Source of the DNA: Bacteroidota bacterium
GTDB taxonomy: Bacteria; Bacteroidota; Bacteroidia; NS11-12g; UBA955
Length of the DNA: 64,000 bases
NCBI GenBank assembly: GCA_016868785.1
Contig: VGFS01000009.1
Location: forward strand, 1 to 64,000
Reading direction: 5' to 3'
Shown: positions 27,110-36,837 of the stretch, in pieces
Layout of the letters: the number at the start of each line of letters is the position of its first letter
How positions within the stretch are numbered: the stretch's first letter is position 1
Translations under genes and position numbers: made by a program
Notes under the pieces: model-generated
The model's database searches: none
Told to the model about the DNA's origin: nothing
What the model saw: only the letters and a program-made list of their open reading frames with translations

Positions 27110-28061
27110 CGCCAATGTTCTTAAGTGCTTGATTGATGCTGTTCTCAATTTGTATTTCAATGTTATCGTAGGACCTTCTTGCAAGTGGAGAGCCTGTCAT
27201 GGCGCTAAACAATTCCTCGTAGCGTTCTGTGATGCTGTTCACAAATTCATCAGACATTGAGGGAATCACCTCCCCTTCTTTGCCTTGAAATCCGTTTTCC
27301 ATCAACCACTCGCGGACAAACTCCTTGCTCAATTGACGTTGTGGTTCTCCTTTTCGTTGCAAATTTTCGTAGGTATCTGCATAAAAAAATCGGCTGCTAT
27401 CGGGGGTATGAATCTCATCGATGAGCATAATATCACCGTTTCTCATGCCGAACTCGTATTTGGTATCCACCAGAATCAGGCCTTTTTCCGCTGCAATCTC
27501 GGTTCCTAGCATAAACAAGGCCAAAGAGATGCGATACAATTCGTCCAATTGACTTTGGGTCAAAATGCCTTTTTCAAGGATTTCATCGTAGGTAGTGTCC
27601 TCATCATGTCCTTCGCTGGCTTTTGTTGCTGGCGTTACGATGGGTGTAGGGAATTTGTCGTTCTCCTTCATCCCTTCTGGCAAAACATTGCCGCAAAGTG
27701 TTCTCAAACCGGATTTGTATACGCGCCAAGCGTGGCCTGTGAGGTAATTTCTCACCACAAATTCCACGGGAATGGCCTCACAGCGATATCCAATGGTGAC
27801 ATGTGGATCGGGCATCGATATTTTCCAGTTGGGAACGATCTCTTTGGTTTTGTCCAAAAACAATCCCGCGATGGCATTCAACACTTGACCTTTGTGAGGA
27901 ATCGCCCTGGGCAATACATGGTCGAAAGCGGAGATTCTGTCACAGGCCACCATCACCAACAAATCGGTACCGATGCTGTAAACGTCTCTTACTTTACCTT
28001 TATAAAAGTGGGTTTGGTTTTCAAATTGAAATTGGGTGGCCGACAGTGCTTTCAGGGTCAT
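27102..28061 (-). CDS. purC: Phosphoribosylaminoimidazolesuccinocarboxamide synthase
   Basis: FYKGKVRDVYSIGTDLLVMVACDRISAFDHVLPRAIPHKGQVLN; GLILVDTKYEFGMRNGDIMLIDEIHTPDSSRF. Confidence 0.95.
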   Translation of the reverse strand: MTLKALSATQFQFENQTHFYKGKVRDVYSIGTDLLVMVACDRISAFDHVLPRAIPHKGQVLNAIAGLFLDKTKEIVPNWKISMPDPHVTIGYRCEAIPVEFVVRNYLTGHAWRVYKSGLRTLCGNVLPEGMKENDKFPTPIVTPATKASEGHDEDTTYDEILEKGILTQSQLDELYRISLALFMLGTEIAAEKGLILVDTKYEFGMRNGDIMLIDEIHTPDSSRFFYADTYENLQRKGEPQRQLSKEFVREWLMENGFQGKEGEVIPSMSDEFVNSITERYEELFSAMTGSPLARRSYDNIEIQIENSINQALKNIGDE

Positions 28062-28093
28062 ATCGTAATGGTTACAAATTTATTGGGGTGCGA

Positions 28094-29080
28094 CTATTTC
28101 TCGTTGGCATCTTTTTCACATTCCGCATCGCGATCGTAGGCGTGTACAATTTCCTTGACGAGTCGATGTCTCACAACATCATCCTTATCCAACTGAATCA
28201 TGCCAATGCCTTTGATGTTTTTCAGCAATCTCAAGGCCCGGTGCAAGCCACTTTGCTGTTTTCTTGGCAAATCTACTTGGGTTAAATCGCCTGTGATAAT
28301 GAGCTTGGCATTCGGCCCCATACGGGTCAAGAACATCTTCAATTGCAGATCGGTGCTGTTTTGTGCTTCATCCAGAATCACATAACAATTATCCAAGGTT
28401 CTACCGCGCATGAATGCCAATGGTGCAATTTCTACGGTGCGACTTTCGATCATGCTTTTCAGTTTGTCGTTGGGGATCATGTCTTCCAACGCATCGTAAA
28501 GTGGGCGCAGATAAGGATCAATTTTGTCTTTCAAATCACCGGGCAAGAAACCCAGGTTCTCTCCTGCTTCAACGGCAGGTCTTGTTAAAATAATCCTCCG
28601 AATCTCCCTTTCTTTTAAAGCAAGTACCGCTATGGCTACCGCCGTATAAGTCTTTCCCGTACCGGCTGGACCGATGGCAAAAATGATGTCGTTCTTTTGG
28701 GCAGTATTCACCATGCGCACCTGGTTTCGGGTGCGGGCTTTGATTTGCTGACCATGCGTGCCAATCAACAAAGTATCGCCAGTTGAAATCAGATTTTTTT
28801 CGGCATTATCGTCCGATTTCTCAACCACGAATCCCTCCAGCGCTTCTAGCACAATGTGCTCATTGAGCTCTTTATTTTTAAGGAACACCTTTTCTAAGTG
28901 ACGCATGGCCACCTCAAATGCCTTAATGGAAGGCTCATCTCCAAAGAGTTTGATCTCTTGTCCACGCGCTACCACCTGCAGTTTGGGGAACTTCGATTTT
29001 ACAATGGTTAAATTGAGATTGTTTGGCCCGTAAAACGTTTGAGGGTCGATGTGTTCGAGGGTGTAGATTTTTTCTGACAA
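28094..29080 (-). CDS. PhoH family ATPase
   Basis: IFAIGPAGTGKTYTAVAIAV; PAVEAGENLGFLPGDLKDKIDPYLRPLYDAL; VILDEAQNSTDLQLKMFLTRMG. Confidence 0.95.
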   Translation of the reverse strand: MSEKIYTLEHIDPQTFYGPNNLNLTIVKSKFPKLQVVARGQEIKLFGDEPSIKAFEVAMRHLEKVFLKNKELNEHIVLEALEGFVVEKSDDNAEKNLISTGDTLLIGTHGQQIKARTRNQVRMVNTAQKNDIIFAIGPAGTGKTYTAVAIAVLALKEREIRRIILTRPAVEAGENLGFLPGDLKDKIDPYLRPLYDALEDMIPNDKLKSMIESRTVEIAPLAFMRGRTLDNCYVILDEAQNSTDLQLKMFLTRMGPNAKLIITGDLTQVDLPRKQQSGLHRALRLLKNIKGIGMIQLDKDDVVRHRLVKEIVHAYDRDAECEKDANEK

Positions 29081-29339
29081 GCGCTTGATATTTTATTACA
29101 AACCTAACGGAATTTTCGATGCTTTATGGTAGTAAACAAGCATCAGTTGCCCCAAATTTTCCACCATATTTTCCACGAACATGCTGAATCACACTCCAAA
29201 CATCTTCACCGTATTCATTTGGAATATCACACACCATTTGTTTGAACAATGTAATTTTCGAGTTTTCATGTCGCCTTCTCACGGTTACAGCAAATATTTG
29301 TTGTAATTCTTCGTTGCATCGGAATAATATCAACCAACA

Positions 29340-31043
29340 ATGCGCGTACAAATCTCAATCTTAAGCCTCTCGATTTTTCTAGTTTTCACGGCTTGTCAAA
29401 ACAACCAAGACCCCAACAGCGACCCTCGATTCAATGGCAATCGATTAATGGTTAAAGTGCTGGACAGTTTAAATACCATTGCCGACCCCAACACCAACTA
29501 TTATTTGAGTGGACGAAGGGCGGCCCAAATGTTGGAAAAATCGCATTCTTACACCAATCAAGAAGACATCATCAATTGGGAAACCAAGTATTGCTTTGAA
29601 CTTTTGAATGCCGGCAACGTGGATGAATGCATAAAAACGCTCACCGCCATGATCCACAAATATCCTGACGGAGGTGAAGCGGCGTTGGCCGATCCCAATT
29701 TCAAAAAGGTCTTTGATTTATTGGCTGTTGCGTACTTGCGCATGGGAGAAAACGACAATTGTATTGCCAACCACAATTCAGCCAGTTGTATCGTACCACT
29801 AAAACCCAAAGCATTCCACAAAAACACCAAAGGTTCATTAACGGCCATAGAATTTTACACGCAAATTCTTAAGGTCTACCCATCGGATTATCAGAGCAAA
29901 TGGCTCATGAACATTGCTTACATGACCCTCGGAAAATATCCTGCTGAGGTGCCCAAAGCGCATTTTATCGACTTCTCCGCATTTGACGAAAAGGTTACAG
30001 GATTTTTACCGTTAGAGAACTTGGCCATAGAATTGGGTGTAGACGTCAACGGATTGGCAGGTGCCGCGATCATCGAGGACTTTAACAATGATGGATTCAT
30101 GGACATTTTTTGCTCTTCTTATGGACTGTTAGATGACCCCAATCTTTTCATGTCGGACGGAAAAGGCGGCTACAACGACGAAACTGCCAAAGCCATGCTC
30201 ACAGGTCTTTCCGGGGGATTGAACGCCAAACAAGCCGATTTTAACAACGATGGTTTTGTTGACATATTGGTATTGCGAGGCGCTTGGCTCGACAAAGGCG
30301 GTGAATGGCCCAACAGTTTGTTAAGAAACAATGGCAATGAAACATTTACTGATGTTACTGCCTCGGTTGGATTGAACAAAATGATCTTCGCCATGGGTTT
30401 TAATTTTGGGGATTTGGATAATGATGGTTGGCTCGATGTATACACCGGAACAGGAGCATTTGAATTCAATTCATTGGTGCCCAACCGGGTATTCAAAAAC
30501 ATGGGGGGAACCCATTTTGCGGAAATCACCCATGGATCGGGTATCGGACATTTACAGAAAGGACATGGCATTGCCTTTGGAGACTTGGACAACGACGGAG
30601 ACCAAGACATTTACACCACCCTCGGTGGCGCAGTAGAAGGCGACAACGCTCATAATGCTTTGTTTGCAAACCCCAACCACGGCAATCATTGGATCACGTT
30701 GAAACTGCAAGGGAAATCAGTGGCCCGTGATGGACAAAACTCCAGGGTTTTCATCCGTTGCAAGGATGGCAATAAAAGCCAACAATTTAATTTAACCGCT
30801 GGCAGTGGCGGTTCCTTTGGCGCCAGCAGTTTGCAATTAGAAGCAGGATTGGGACAATGTTCACAAATTGAGTCAATTGAAATTTGGTGGGGTGGAGATC
30901 CTCAAAAAAAGGAGATTATCAGAAACATATCAGTTGACCGGTTTTATACTATCGTGGAAGGCGACAAATTTGGTAAAGTAGATGAACAAAAAAAGACTCC
31001 GCTGAAGGGAGATAAGGTCGGCGGTGCCTGTTGCAAGAAATAG
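29340..31043 (+). CDS. CRTAC1-type FG-GAP/VCBS repeat and ASPIC/UnbV domain lipoprotein
   Basis: Lipobox-like FLVFTACQ; repeated DFNNDGFMDIF, DFNNDGFVDILV, DLDNDGWLDVY, DLDNDGDQDIY; C-terminal IESIEIWWGG ASPIC motif. Confidence 0.85.
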   Translation: MRVQISILSLSIFLVFTACQNNQDPNSDPRFNGNRLMVKVLDSLNTIADPNTNYYLSGRRAAQMLEKSHSYTNQEDIINWETKYCFELLNAGNVDECIKTLTAMIHKYPDGGEAALADPNFKKVFDLLAVAYLRMGENDNCIANHNSASCIVPLKPKAFHKNTKGSLTAIEFYTQILKVYPSDYQSKWLMNIAYMTLGKYPAEVPKAHFIDFSAFDEKVTGFLPLENLAIELGVDVNGLAGAAIIEDFNNDGFMDIFCSSYGLLDDPNLFMSDGKGGYNDETAKAMLTGLSGGLNAKQADFNNDGFVDILVLRGAWLDKGGEWPNSLLRNNGNETFTDVTASVGLNKMIFAMGFNFGDLDNDGWLDVYTGTGAFEFNSLVPNRVFKNMGGTHFAEITHGSGIGHLQKGHGIAFGDLDNDGDQDIYTTLGGAVEGDNAHNALFANPNHGNHWITLKLQGKSVARDGQNSRVFIRCKDGNKSQQFNLTAGSGGSFGASSLQLEAGLGQCSQIESIEIWWGGDPQKKEIIRNISVDRFYTIVEGDKFGKVDEQKKTPLKGDKVGGACCKK

Positions 31044-31089
31044 TTTTCTTTCGGGGCGAAATTTGTCGCCTAGTGGCATCGACATTGAA

Positions 31090-31097
31090 TATATTTG
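31090..31097 (+). promoter_or_regulatory. -7 promoter box TATATTTG upstream of SAM hydroxide adenosyltransferase gene
   Basis: Exact TAnnTTTG match 47 nt upstream of ATG 31145. Confidence 0.4.
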
Positions 31098-31144
31098 CAT
31101 AGAACCCCAATGAATCATCACGAATTGGGAATGCACTGAAAATC

Positions 31145-31951
31145 ATGTCGATAAACGCCAATCAGCCCCATCCCCTCATTCACTTAATTTGTGATTTCAG
31201 GGTAGAATCGCCCGATTACACGGTAGCGATGGCGCGGATGGCCACAGAATTTTCAGCGTTAAAAACACTCATTACACCCCAGCCATTTAAAAAAGGCCAC
31301 ATTTTGGGTCAGAGCGTGTTCCTCAAATTGGTATTGAACGAATTTCCGGAAGGCACCGTGCACATTTGTCGGTTCGGCACCATGAGTAAACTACCCAATC
31401 GCTTTGTTGTGGCGAAACACCAAGGCAAGTTTTTTATGGGTCCAGATTCAGGATTACTTCCCTTGTATTTTGGGGAGGAAGAAGTGGAATACTACAACAT
31501 CACCCCGGCTAACAATATCACCATATTTGATTCACTCAAAGAGGTGTACATCCCAGCGTTGAAGCAGCTGCATGCGTCAAACATGGATATTGAGCAGGCC
31601 GGATTCCCGCGCAAAGAGATGATGGTTCGTCCCGCAGCACCCCAACCACCAATGTCCAACGGGATGATGCGATTAACGGTGATTTACAACGATTACTATG
31701 GGAACGCTTATTTAAACATCAATCGCAGCACCTTCGAGGAAGTGGGACAAGGTCGTGCATTTCGATTGCTCCTGAACAGCACCATGGAGATTAATCACCT
31801 GAGTCGATCTTACAACGACGTCCCTGAGGGCATGGAATTGTGCATGTTTGGGCATGGCGATATTCTTCAAATTGCGGTCAACGCAGGATCCGCCGCACAG
31901 TATTTGTCGTTGAATGAGGACAAACCCGTGGTATTACAATTCAAAGAATGA
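31145..31951 (+). CDS. SAM hydroxide adenosyltransferase / chlorinase-fluorinase family (DUF62)
   Basis: HLICDFRVESPDYTVAMARM, FVVAKHQGKFFMGPDSGLLPLYF, GMMRLTVIYNDYYGNAYLNINRSTFEE. Confidence 0.85.
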   Translation: MSINANQPHPLIHLICDFRVESPDYTVAMARMATEFSALKTLITPQPFKKGHILGQSVFLKLVLNEFPEGTVHICRFGTMSKLPNRFVVAKHQGKFFMGPDSGLLPLYFGEEEVEYYNITPANNITIFDSLKEVYIPALKQLHASNMDIEQAGFPRKEMMVRPAAPQPPMSNGMMRLTVIYNDYYGNAYLNINRSTFEEVGQGRAFRLLLNSTMEINHLSRSYNDVPEGMELCMFGHGDILQIAVNAGSAAQYLSLNEDKPVVLQFKE

Positions 31952-32250
31952 TCAATCGACTTGTGATAATGACTTTCCGGCCCGATTGTGTGGCTGATTT
32001 TATTCAAATTTTTGATGGGTCCAAAGACAAAATTCGGGCATTCCCAGGCTGTTGTGGTCTGAAATTGCTACAAACTTCCGACAAGCCCCATCAATTGTCT
32101 ACCTACAGCCTTTGGGAGAGTGAGGAAGCTTTGAATGCTTATCGACATTCCCCATTGTTTGCCGCGACTTGGGCGAAGACAAAGGCGTTGTTTTCCGACA
32201 AGCCCATCGCTTTTTCAACATCTGTGATTCGTGATTTAAACGGAAATTAA
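31948..32250 (+). CDS. Antibiotic biosynthesis monooxygenase (ABM) family protein
   Basis: MTFRPDCVADFIQIFDGSKDKIRAFPGCCGLKLLQ...STYSLWESEEALNAYRHSPLF. Confidence 0.82.
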   Translation: MINRLVIMTFRPDCVADFIQIFDGSKDKIRAFPGCCGLKLLQTSDKPHQLSTYSLWESEEALNAYRHSPLFAATWAKTKALFSDKPIAFSTSVIRDLNGN

Positions 32251-33644
32251 CCGAGCCATTTACCGGGATTGAGTATTCTTTTGGGGTCAAAGGTTTCTTT
32301 GATGCCTCGAAACAATTGAAAGTGCGCATCGCCCATCACAATGGGTAAATATGGCGCTTGAACCAAACCTATACCGTGTTCTCCGCTGATGGTACCTCCC
32401 ACTGACTTACAATATTCGAAAATTTCTGTTATCGCTTTGGGTATTTCATGATGCCAATATTCATCTGAAAGGTCATTTTTCAGGATATTCACATGCAAAT
32501 TCCCATCGCCCGCATGTCCATAACAAACCGATTGAAACCCATACTGATCACCGATTTCTTTGACTTTTTTCAGCAATCCTGGCATGGCGGACCTGGGCAC
32601 CACAGTATCTTCTTCTTTGTAGGGCGATACTTGTTTGACTGTTTCACCGATGGCCCTTCTCACCTTCCACCAAGCAGCACTTGTATCGGCGTTGGGCGAT
32701 GGCAATATATCTAGGGCATTGTGGTTATCCAAAATTCCGAAAATCCCTTCGGCTTGCGCAAACAAATCCTCCCCTTCGAATCCATCAAATGCGAACAATA
32801 AGTATGCTTCCGCGGATGGGTGCGTTGGAAAAGCCGTTTGGGTGGCTACCATGGAAATTTCCACCCCCGATTTTTCCATTAGCTCGATGGCGCAGGGTTT
32901 GTATTTGGAAAGTAAGACTTGATTGACCGCACGAGCACAGTCTGACAAATCTGCAAATGCGGCCACCATGAGCAATTCTTGGGTGGGTTTGGGAATGAGT
33001 TTCAACACTGCTTGGGTGATGATTCCCAACATACCCTCCGAGCCAACCATCAAGTGAGTAAGCGAAAACCCGGTTGAATTCTTGAGCGTGTTGGCGCCGG
33101 TCCAAATGATTTGTCCGTTGGGCAGAACAACCTCCAAGTTCAAGACATAATCACGGGTGATGCCATATTTCACCGCCCTAGGTCCTCCAGCACCATGTGC
33201 CAAATTACCCCCAATGCTACAACTACCTTGAGAAGCTGGATCAGGAGGGTAATACAACCCCACAGCTTCCACGGCTTCTTTTAAATGGGCGTTTACTACC
33301 CCACTCTCAACGGTGGCGGTGAGGTTTTGGGTATCAATGTTCACGATTCGATTCAGTTTTTTTGTACTCAACACCAATCCTTCTGAAACAGAGAGACAGG
33401 CGCCTGATAGACCCGTTCCCGCTCCGCGGGTAAACACAGAAATGTTGTGATCGAAACAAAACTTCATGACCAACGACACCTCTTGCGTGGTGGTTGGGAA
33501 ACAGACGGCTGTTGGTGGGAAATACAAATCTTCTGTATAATCCGACCCATATTCTGATACTTCCTGTGATGAGAATAAAAATTCAACACCCCTTAACTCA
33601 TTGGCTAATTGACTTATCGCTTGGGCAATCTGGCTGTCTTTCAT
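32247..33644 (-). CDS. FAD-binding oxidase, GlcD-like
   Basis: ISVFTRGAGTGLSGACL, DPASQGSCSIGGNLAHGAGGPRAVKYGITRDYVLNLEVVLPNG, CYGHAGDGNLHVNIL; start trimmed to 33644. Confidence 0.9.
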   Translation of the reverse strand: MKDSQIAQAISQLANELRGVEFLFSSQEVSEYGSDYTEDLYFPPTAVCFPTTTQEVSLVMKFCFDHNISVFTRGAGTGLSGACLSVSEGLVLSTKKLNRIVNIDTQNLTATVESGVVNAHLKEAVEAVGLYYPPDPASQGSCSIGGNLAHGAGGPRAVKYGITRDYVLNLEVVLPNGQIIWTGANTLKNSTGFSLTHLMVGSEGMLGIITQAVLKLIPKPTQELLMVAAFADLSDCARAVNQVLLSKYKPCAIELMEKSGVEISMVATQTAFPTHPSAEAYLLFAFDGFEGEDLFAQAEGIFGILDNHNALDILPSPNADTSAAWWKVRRAIGETVKQVSPYKEEDTVVPRSAMPGLLKKVKEIGDQYGFQSVCYGHAGDGNLHVNILKNDLSDEYWHHEIPKAITEIFEYCKSVGGTISGEHGIGLVQAPYLPIVMGDAHFQLFRGIKETFDPKRILNPGKWLG

Positions 33645-33728
33645 CGAAACTAATCTACGGCAAGTTATCATGTTCAACTGAATTTTGCGACCTTTGAATC
33701 TGGGAATTTCAAAATTTCCTTTTAACCC

Positions 33729-34913
33729 ATGAAACAAAGACAATTACTCACTGGCATTGCGATTTTCATCGCGTTGTATATGACAGCGGCATTGGGCTGG
33801 TGGACTTATTCTCTGCTTAAATACAGTGTAGCGGAATCAGAGTTACAGTTGGAGTTGCTCGAAAACAAAAAACTTTTATGCTACCAAAAATTCCAATCAG
33901 AAAATTCGGGAATTAATCCTCAAAAAACGACAGATTTTTTTAGTTATAAAATAAAAACTACAAGTTTCAATAGTGCTAAAAAAAGTGCTGAAGTATGTGC
34001 TAAATATTTTCAATTGGACCTTGAATTAGAGGCCGCCCCGATTGATGCAGATTCGATGGTTATCAAGGTGGTTTTCATCACACCGAAAGACACAATTGAA
34101 CGAATCAACCGAAGACTCAATAGCAAACAAAAGGCTTGGCTTGGCGAGGGCGTAACTGTAGGACTCATCACATTGATTATCATTGGTTTGATGTATTACT
34201 ACTTGGAGAAAATCATCCGTTTCAATCAACAAAAGACCAACTTCATGATGGCGGTAACCCATGAATTGAAAACCCCGATTGCGGCGGCCAAGTTAGCCAT
34301 ACAAACGGTCATTCGTAACAAAAACAGGGAAAACCAAGACCGGGTATTGGAGATTTCGAAACAAAGCATAGACCGACTTTCAGGGATGATGGAACGGGTA
34401 TTACTGGCCACGCAATTCGAAAATCGGATCCCAGTAAAAGCAGAGAAATGGGTTCATTTGCATGATATTGTTTGCTCGGCAATTGACGAGGTTCAATTCA
34501 CAGATGGGGAATTACTAAAAAATAGTTTAGTGGAGTCCCAAGATTTTTCAATCCTTTGCGACGAACATATGGTAAAAATCGTTTTTATAAATTTATTTAC
34601 AAATGCAATAAAATATAGTGAAGAAAACAGCGTTGATATAAGCGTGAACTCATTCATCCGCGATGGCGTGTACGGTGTTACGGTTTCTGACCAAGGGATT
34701 GGTATACCTGTAGATGAGCGCAATCACATTTTTGAGAAATTTTATCGTATTGGCGACGAGAAAACGAGAAGCAGACAAGGTTCTGGCCTCGGTTTGTATC
34801 TGGTAAAGCAAATTTTACAATTGCACAAAGCCAGTATCAATGTCACCGCGAACACGCCAAATGGCTCAAAATTCAACATTGTATTTAACGCTAACGATTG
34901 TCGAATGGAATGA
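33729..34913 (+). CDS. Sensor histidine kinase (HisKA/HATPase_c)
   Basis: MMAVTHELKTPIAAAKLAIQT H-box, NLFTNAIKYSEE N-box, GSGLGLYLVKQI G-box; two TM segments. Confidence 0.93.
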   Translation: MKQRQLLTGIAIFIALYMTAALGWWTYSLLKYSVAESELQLELLENKKLLCYQKFQSENSGINPQKTTDFFSYKIKTTSFNSAKKSAEVCAKYFQLDLELEAAPIDADSMVIKVVFITPKDTIERINRRLNSKQKAWLGEGVTVGLITLIIIGLMYYYLEKIIRFNQQKTNFMMAVTHELKTPIAAAKLAIQTVIRNKNRENQDRVLEISKQSIDRLSGMMERVLLATQFENRIPVKAEKWVHLHDIVCSAIDEVQFTDGELLKNSLVESQDFSILCDEHMVKIVFINLFTNAIKYSEENSVDISVNSFIRDGVYGVTVSDQGIGIPVDERNHIFEKFYRIGDEKTRSRQGSGLGLYLVKQILQLHKASINVTANTPNGSKFNIVFNANDCRME

Positions 34914-35608
34914 TTAACTACCGAATCTTAGTTGTTGAGGACGAACAATACCTCTCAGAACTTTTAAAAATCAATTTGGAGTCGGAAGGCTACAAGGTAA
35001 CGCTTGCGCCTCATGGTGCGGTTGCTATCAATAAATTGAAAACTGAAAGTTTTGATTTGATTATCATGGACATCATGATGCCCAGCATGGATGGGCTGAC
35101 CGCCACTCATCACATCAGACTTTCGAGCAACAATGTGCCCATTCTTATTCTATCCGCAGGCAACACAGCGCAAGACCGAATCAACGGATTAAAATCAGGT
35201 GCCGATGATTACATGAGCAAACCTTTTGAATTGGAGGAATTATTGCTTCGGGTTCAGAAGATTTTGATGCGCGCCCACCGTGAAGACCCTGCCATCAATT
35301 TCATGGAGTTTCAGTTTGGTGGCAATTTCGTGGACTTCAATAGCTACAAGGCCCACGGCATCAATGGAGAGTTCAAACTAACCAAAAAGGAAGCTCAGCT
35401 GTTGCGTCTTCTCATTGAAAAAAAGAATCTGGTGGTAACAAGGGAGGAGATTCTGAAGACGGTTTGGGGCTACACGGTATTCCCGAGCACCCGCACCATC
35501 GACAACTTTATTCTTGCGTTTAGGAAGTATTTCGAAGAGGACATTAAAAACCCGAAGTACTTTATAAGTCACCGCGGTTTGGGATATAAATTCAACGATA
35601 AAGATTAA
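34910..35608 (+). CDS. OmpR/PhoB-type response regulator
   Basis: ILVVEDEQYLSELLKINLESEGY, LIIMDIMMPSMDG, winged-helix TVWGYTVFPSTRTIDNFILAFRKYFEED; ATGA overlap with kinase. Confidence 0.94.
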   Translation: MINYRILVVEDEQYLSELLKINLESEGYKVTLAPHGAVAINKLKTESFDLIIMDIMMPSMDGLTATHHIRLSSNNVPILILSAGNTAQDRINGLKSGADDYMSKPFELEELLLRVQKILMRAHREDPAINFMEFQFGGNFVDFNSYKAHGINGEFKLTKKEAQLLRLLIEKKNLVVTREEILKTVWGYTVFPSTRTIDNFILAFRKYFEEDIKNPKYFISHRGLGYKFNDKD

Positions 35609-36837
35609 CGGGCCAGTGCTTCGGCGGCGGTAGCCGCTGTTGACCATGCTACTTGGAAATTAAATCCGCCGGTAACACCGTCAATATCCAGCACTTCACC
35701 TGTGGCGTAAAGTCCGGGAACCCCTTTAATTTCCATGGTTTTTGCATTCACATGCTCGAGATCGATACCACCAGCAGTAACAAATTCTTCTTTGAACATC
35801 GTACGGCCGTCTGTTTCAAACGGCATTCGGCACAAGTTTTCAATAATCTTATTGAACTCAAATTTGCTCAAATCCGCTTCCAGCTTGTCAGTTGGGGTTT
35901 CTGCTCTCTGCAAAATATAGTCCCACAACCTGCGCGGAATTCCATCTACGGATACATTGTCGATCCGCTTTTTCCCATTTTCAATCAAAGTAGTTTTTAA
36001 AAACTCCCGCATCTCTTCCTCGCTTAAATTCTTCCACGACACCAAAGCCGTAGTGCAATAAGCGCGCTCATTCATCCACCGGGCTGCCCAAGCGCTGGTT
36101 TTTAATACTGCAGGTCCGCTCAGCCCCCGATGGGTTACCAACAGTGGTCCATGGTAAGTTTCTGGATAACCGGTTAATTTTACTTTGGCATCTTGCACAG
36201 ACAGTCCGTGCAATGCATGAAGGGTGGCATCTGGAATGTTAAACGTAAACAACGAAGGTACGGGCGACACTATTTTCACACCCAAATGGGCGATCATGTT
36301 GTATTGAGACTCTTTTGAAAATCCTCCCACGGCCAAAACCACATCCGTGGCTACTTCGCTGCCGCCGGTATTGAAATTTAGTTGCCAGCGATAGGTTCCT
36401 CCGGCGGGCAGCGGGACTATGGTCACCACCGAGGCATTCGTCATCAATTCAACACCCAGTTTTTTGGCTTTCCATTCCAACAATTGGGCTACTGTTTCTG
36501 AAGAATCCGATTCAGGAAACATCCTTCCATCGCTCTCCGTTTTTAACGGCACCCCGTTCGATTCAAACCAGTCAATGGTGTGCTGCACCGACCAATCGTG
36601 AAAAATCTTTTTCAAAAAACTCTTCCCTCTGGGATAATGTTGCAGCAGGGCCGACACTCCCTTGCAATCATGGGTAACATTGCATCGGCCACCGCCGCTG
36701 ATTCTCAGTTTCGACAAAATTTTTCCTGTCTTTTCCAATATCATCACCTCCACACTCGGATTCAACTCTTTCAACCTAATGGCAGTAAAATATCCTGAAG
36801 CACCGGCCCCAATGATTACAATGCATTTGTTTGTCAT
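35605..36837 (-). CDS. HI0933/BaiN-like flavoprotein (NAD(P)/FAD-dependent oxidoreductase)
   Basis: CIVIIGAGASGYFTAIRL, LSKLRISGGGRCNVTH, GLYATGEVLDIDGVTGGFNFQVAWSTA. Confidence 0.92.
   Translation of the reverse strand: MTNKCIVIIGAGASGYFTAIRLKELNPSVEVMILEKTGKILSKLRISGGGRCNVTHDCKGVSALLQHYPRGKSFLKKIFHDWSVQHTIDWFESNGVPLKTESDGRMFPESDSSETVAQLLEWKAKKLGVELMTNASVVTIVPLPAGGTYRWQLNFNTGGSEVATDVVLAVGGFSKESQYNMIAHLGVKIVSPVPSLFTFNIPDATLHALHGLSVQDAKVKLTGYPETYHGPLLVTHRGLSGPAVLKTSAWAARWMNERAYCTTALVSWKNLSEEEMREFLKTTLIENGKKRIDNVSVDGIPRRLWDYILQRAETPTDKLEADLSKFEFNKIIENLCRMPFETDGRTMFKEEFVTAGGIDLEHVNAKTMEIKGVPGLYATGEVLDIDGVTGGFNFQVAWSTAATAAEALAR

Noticed and set aside
27549-28139. Overlapping 196-aa and 160-aa plus-strand ORFs opposite purC
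   Set aside because: Both are antisense frames of purC; no recognisable domains.
28794-28800. 7-A run (minus strand) in phoH as a second slippage candidate
   Set aside because: Runs of 7 are common in this window (several other A7/T7 runs) and there is no known two-product biology for phoH.
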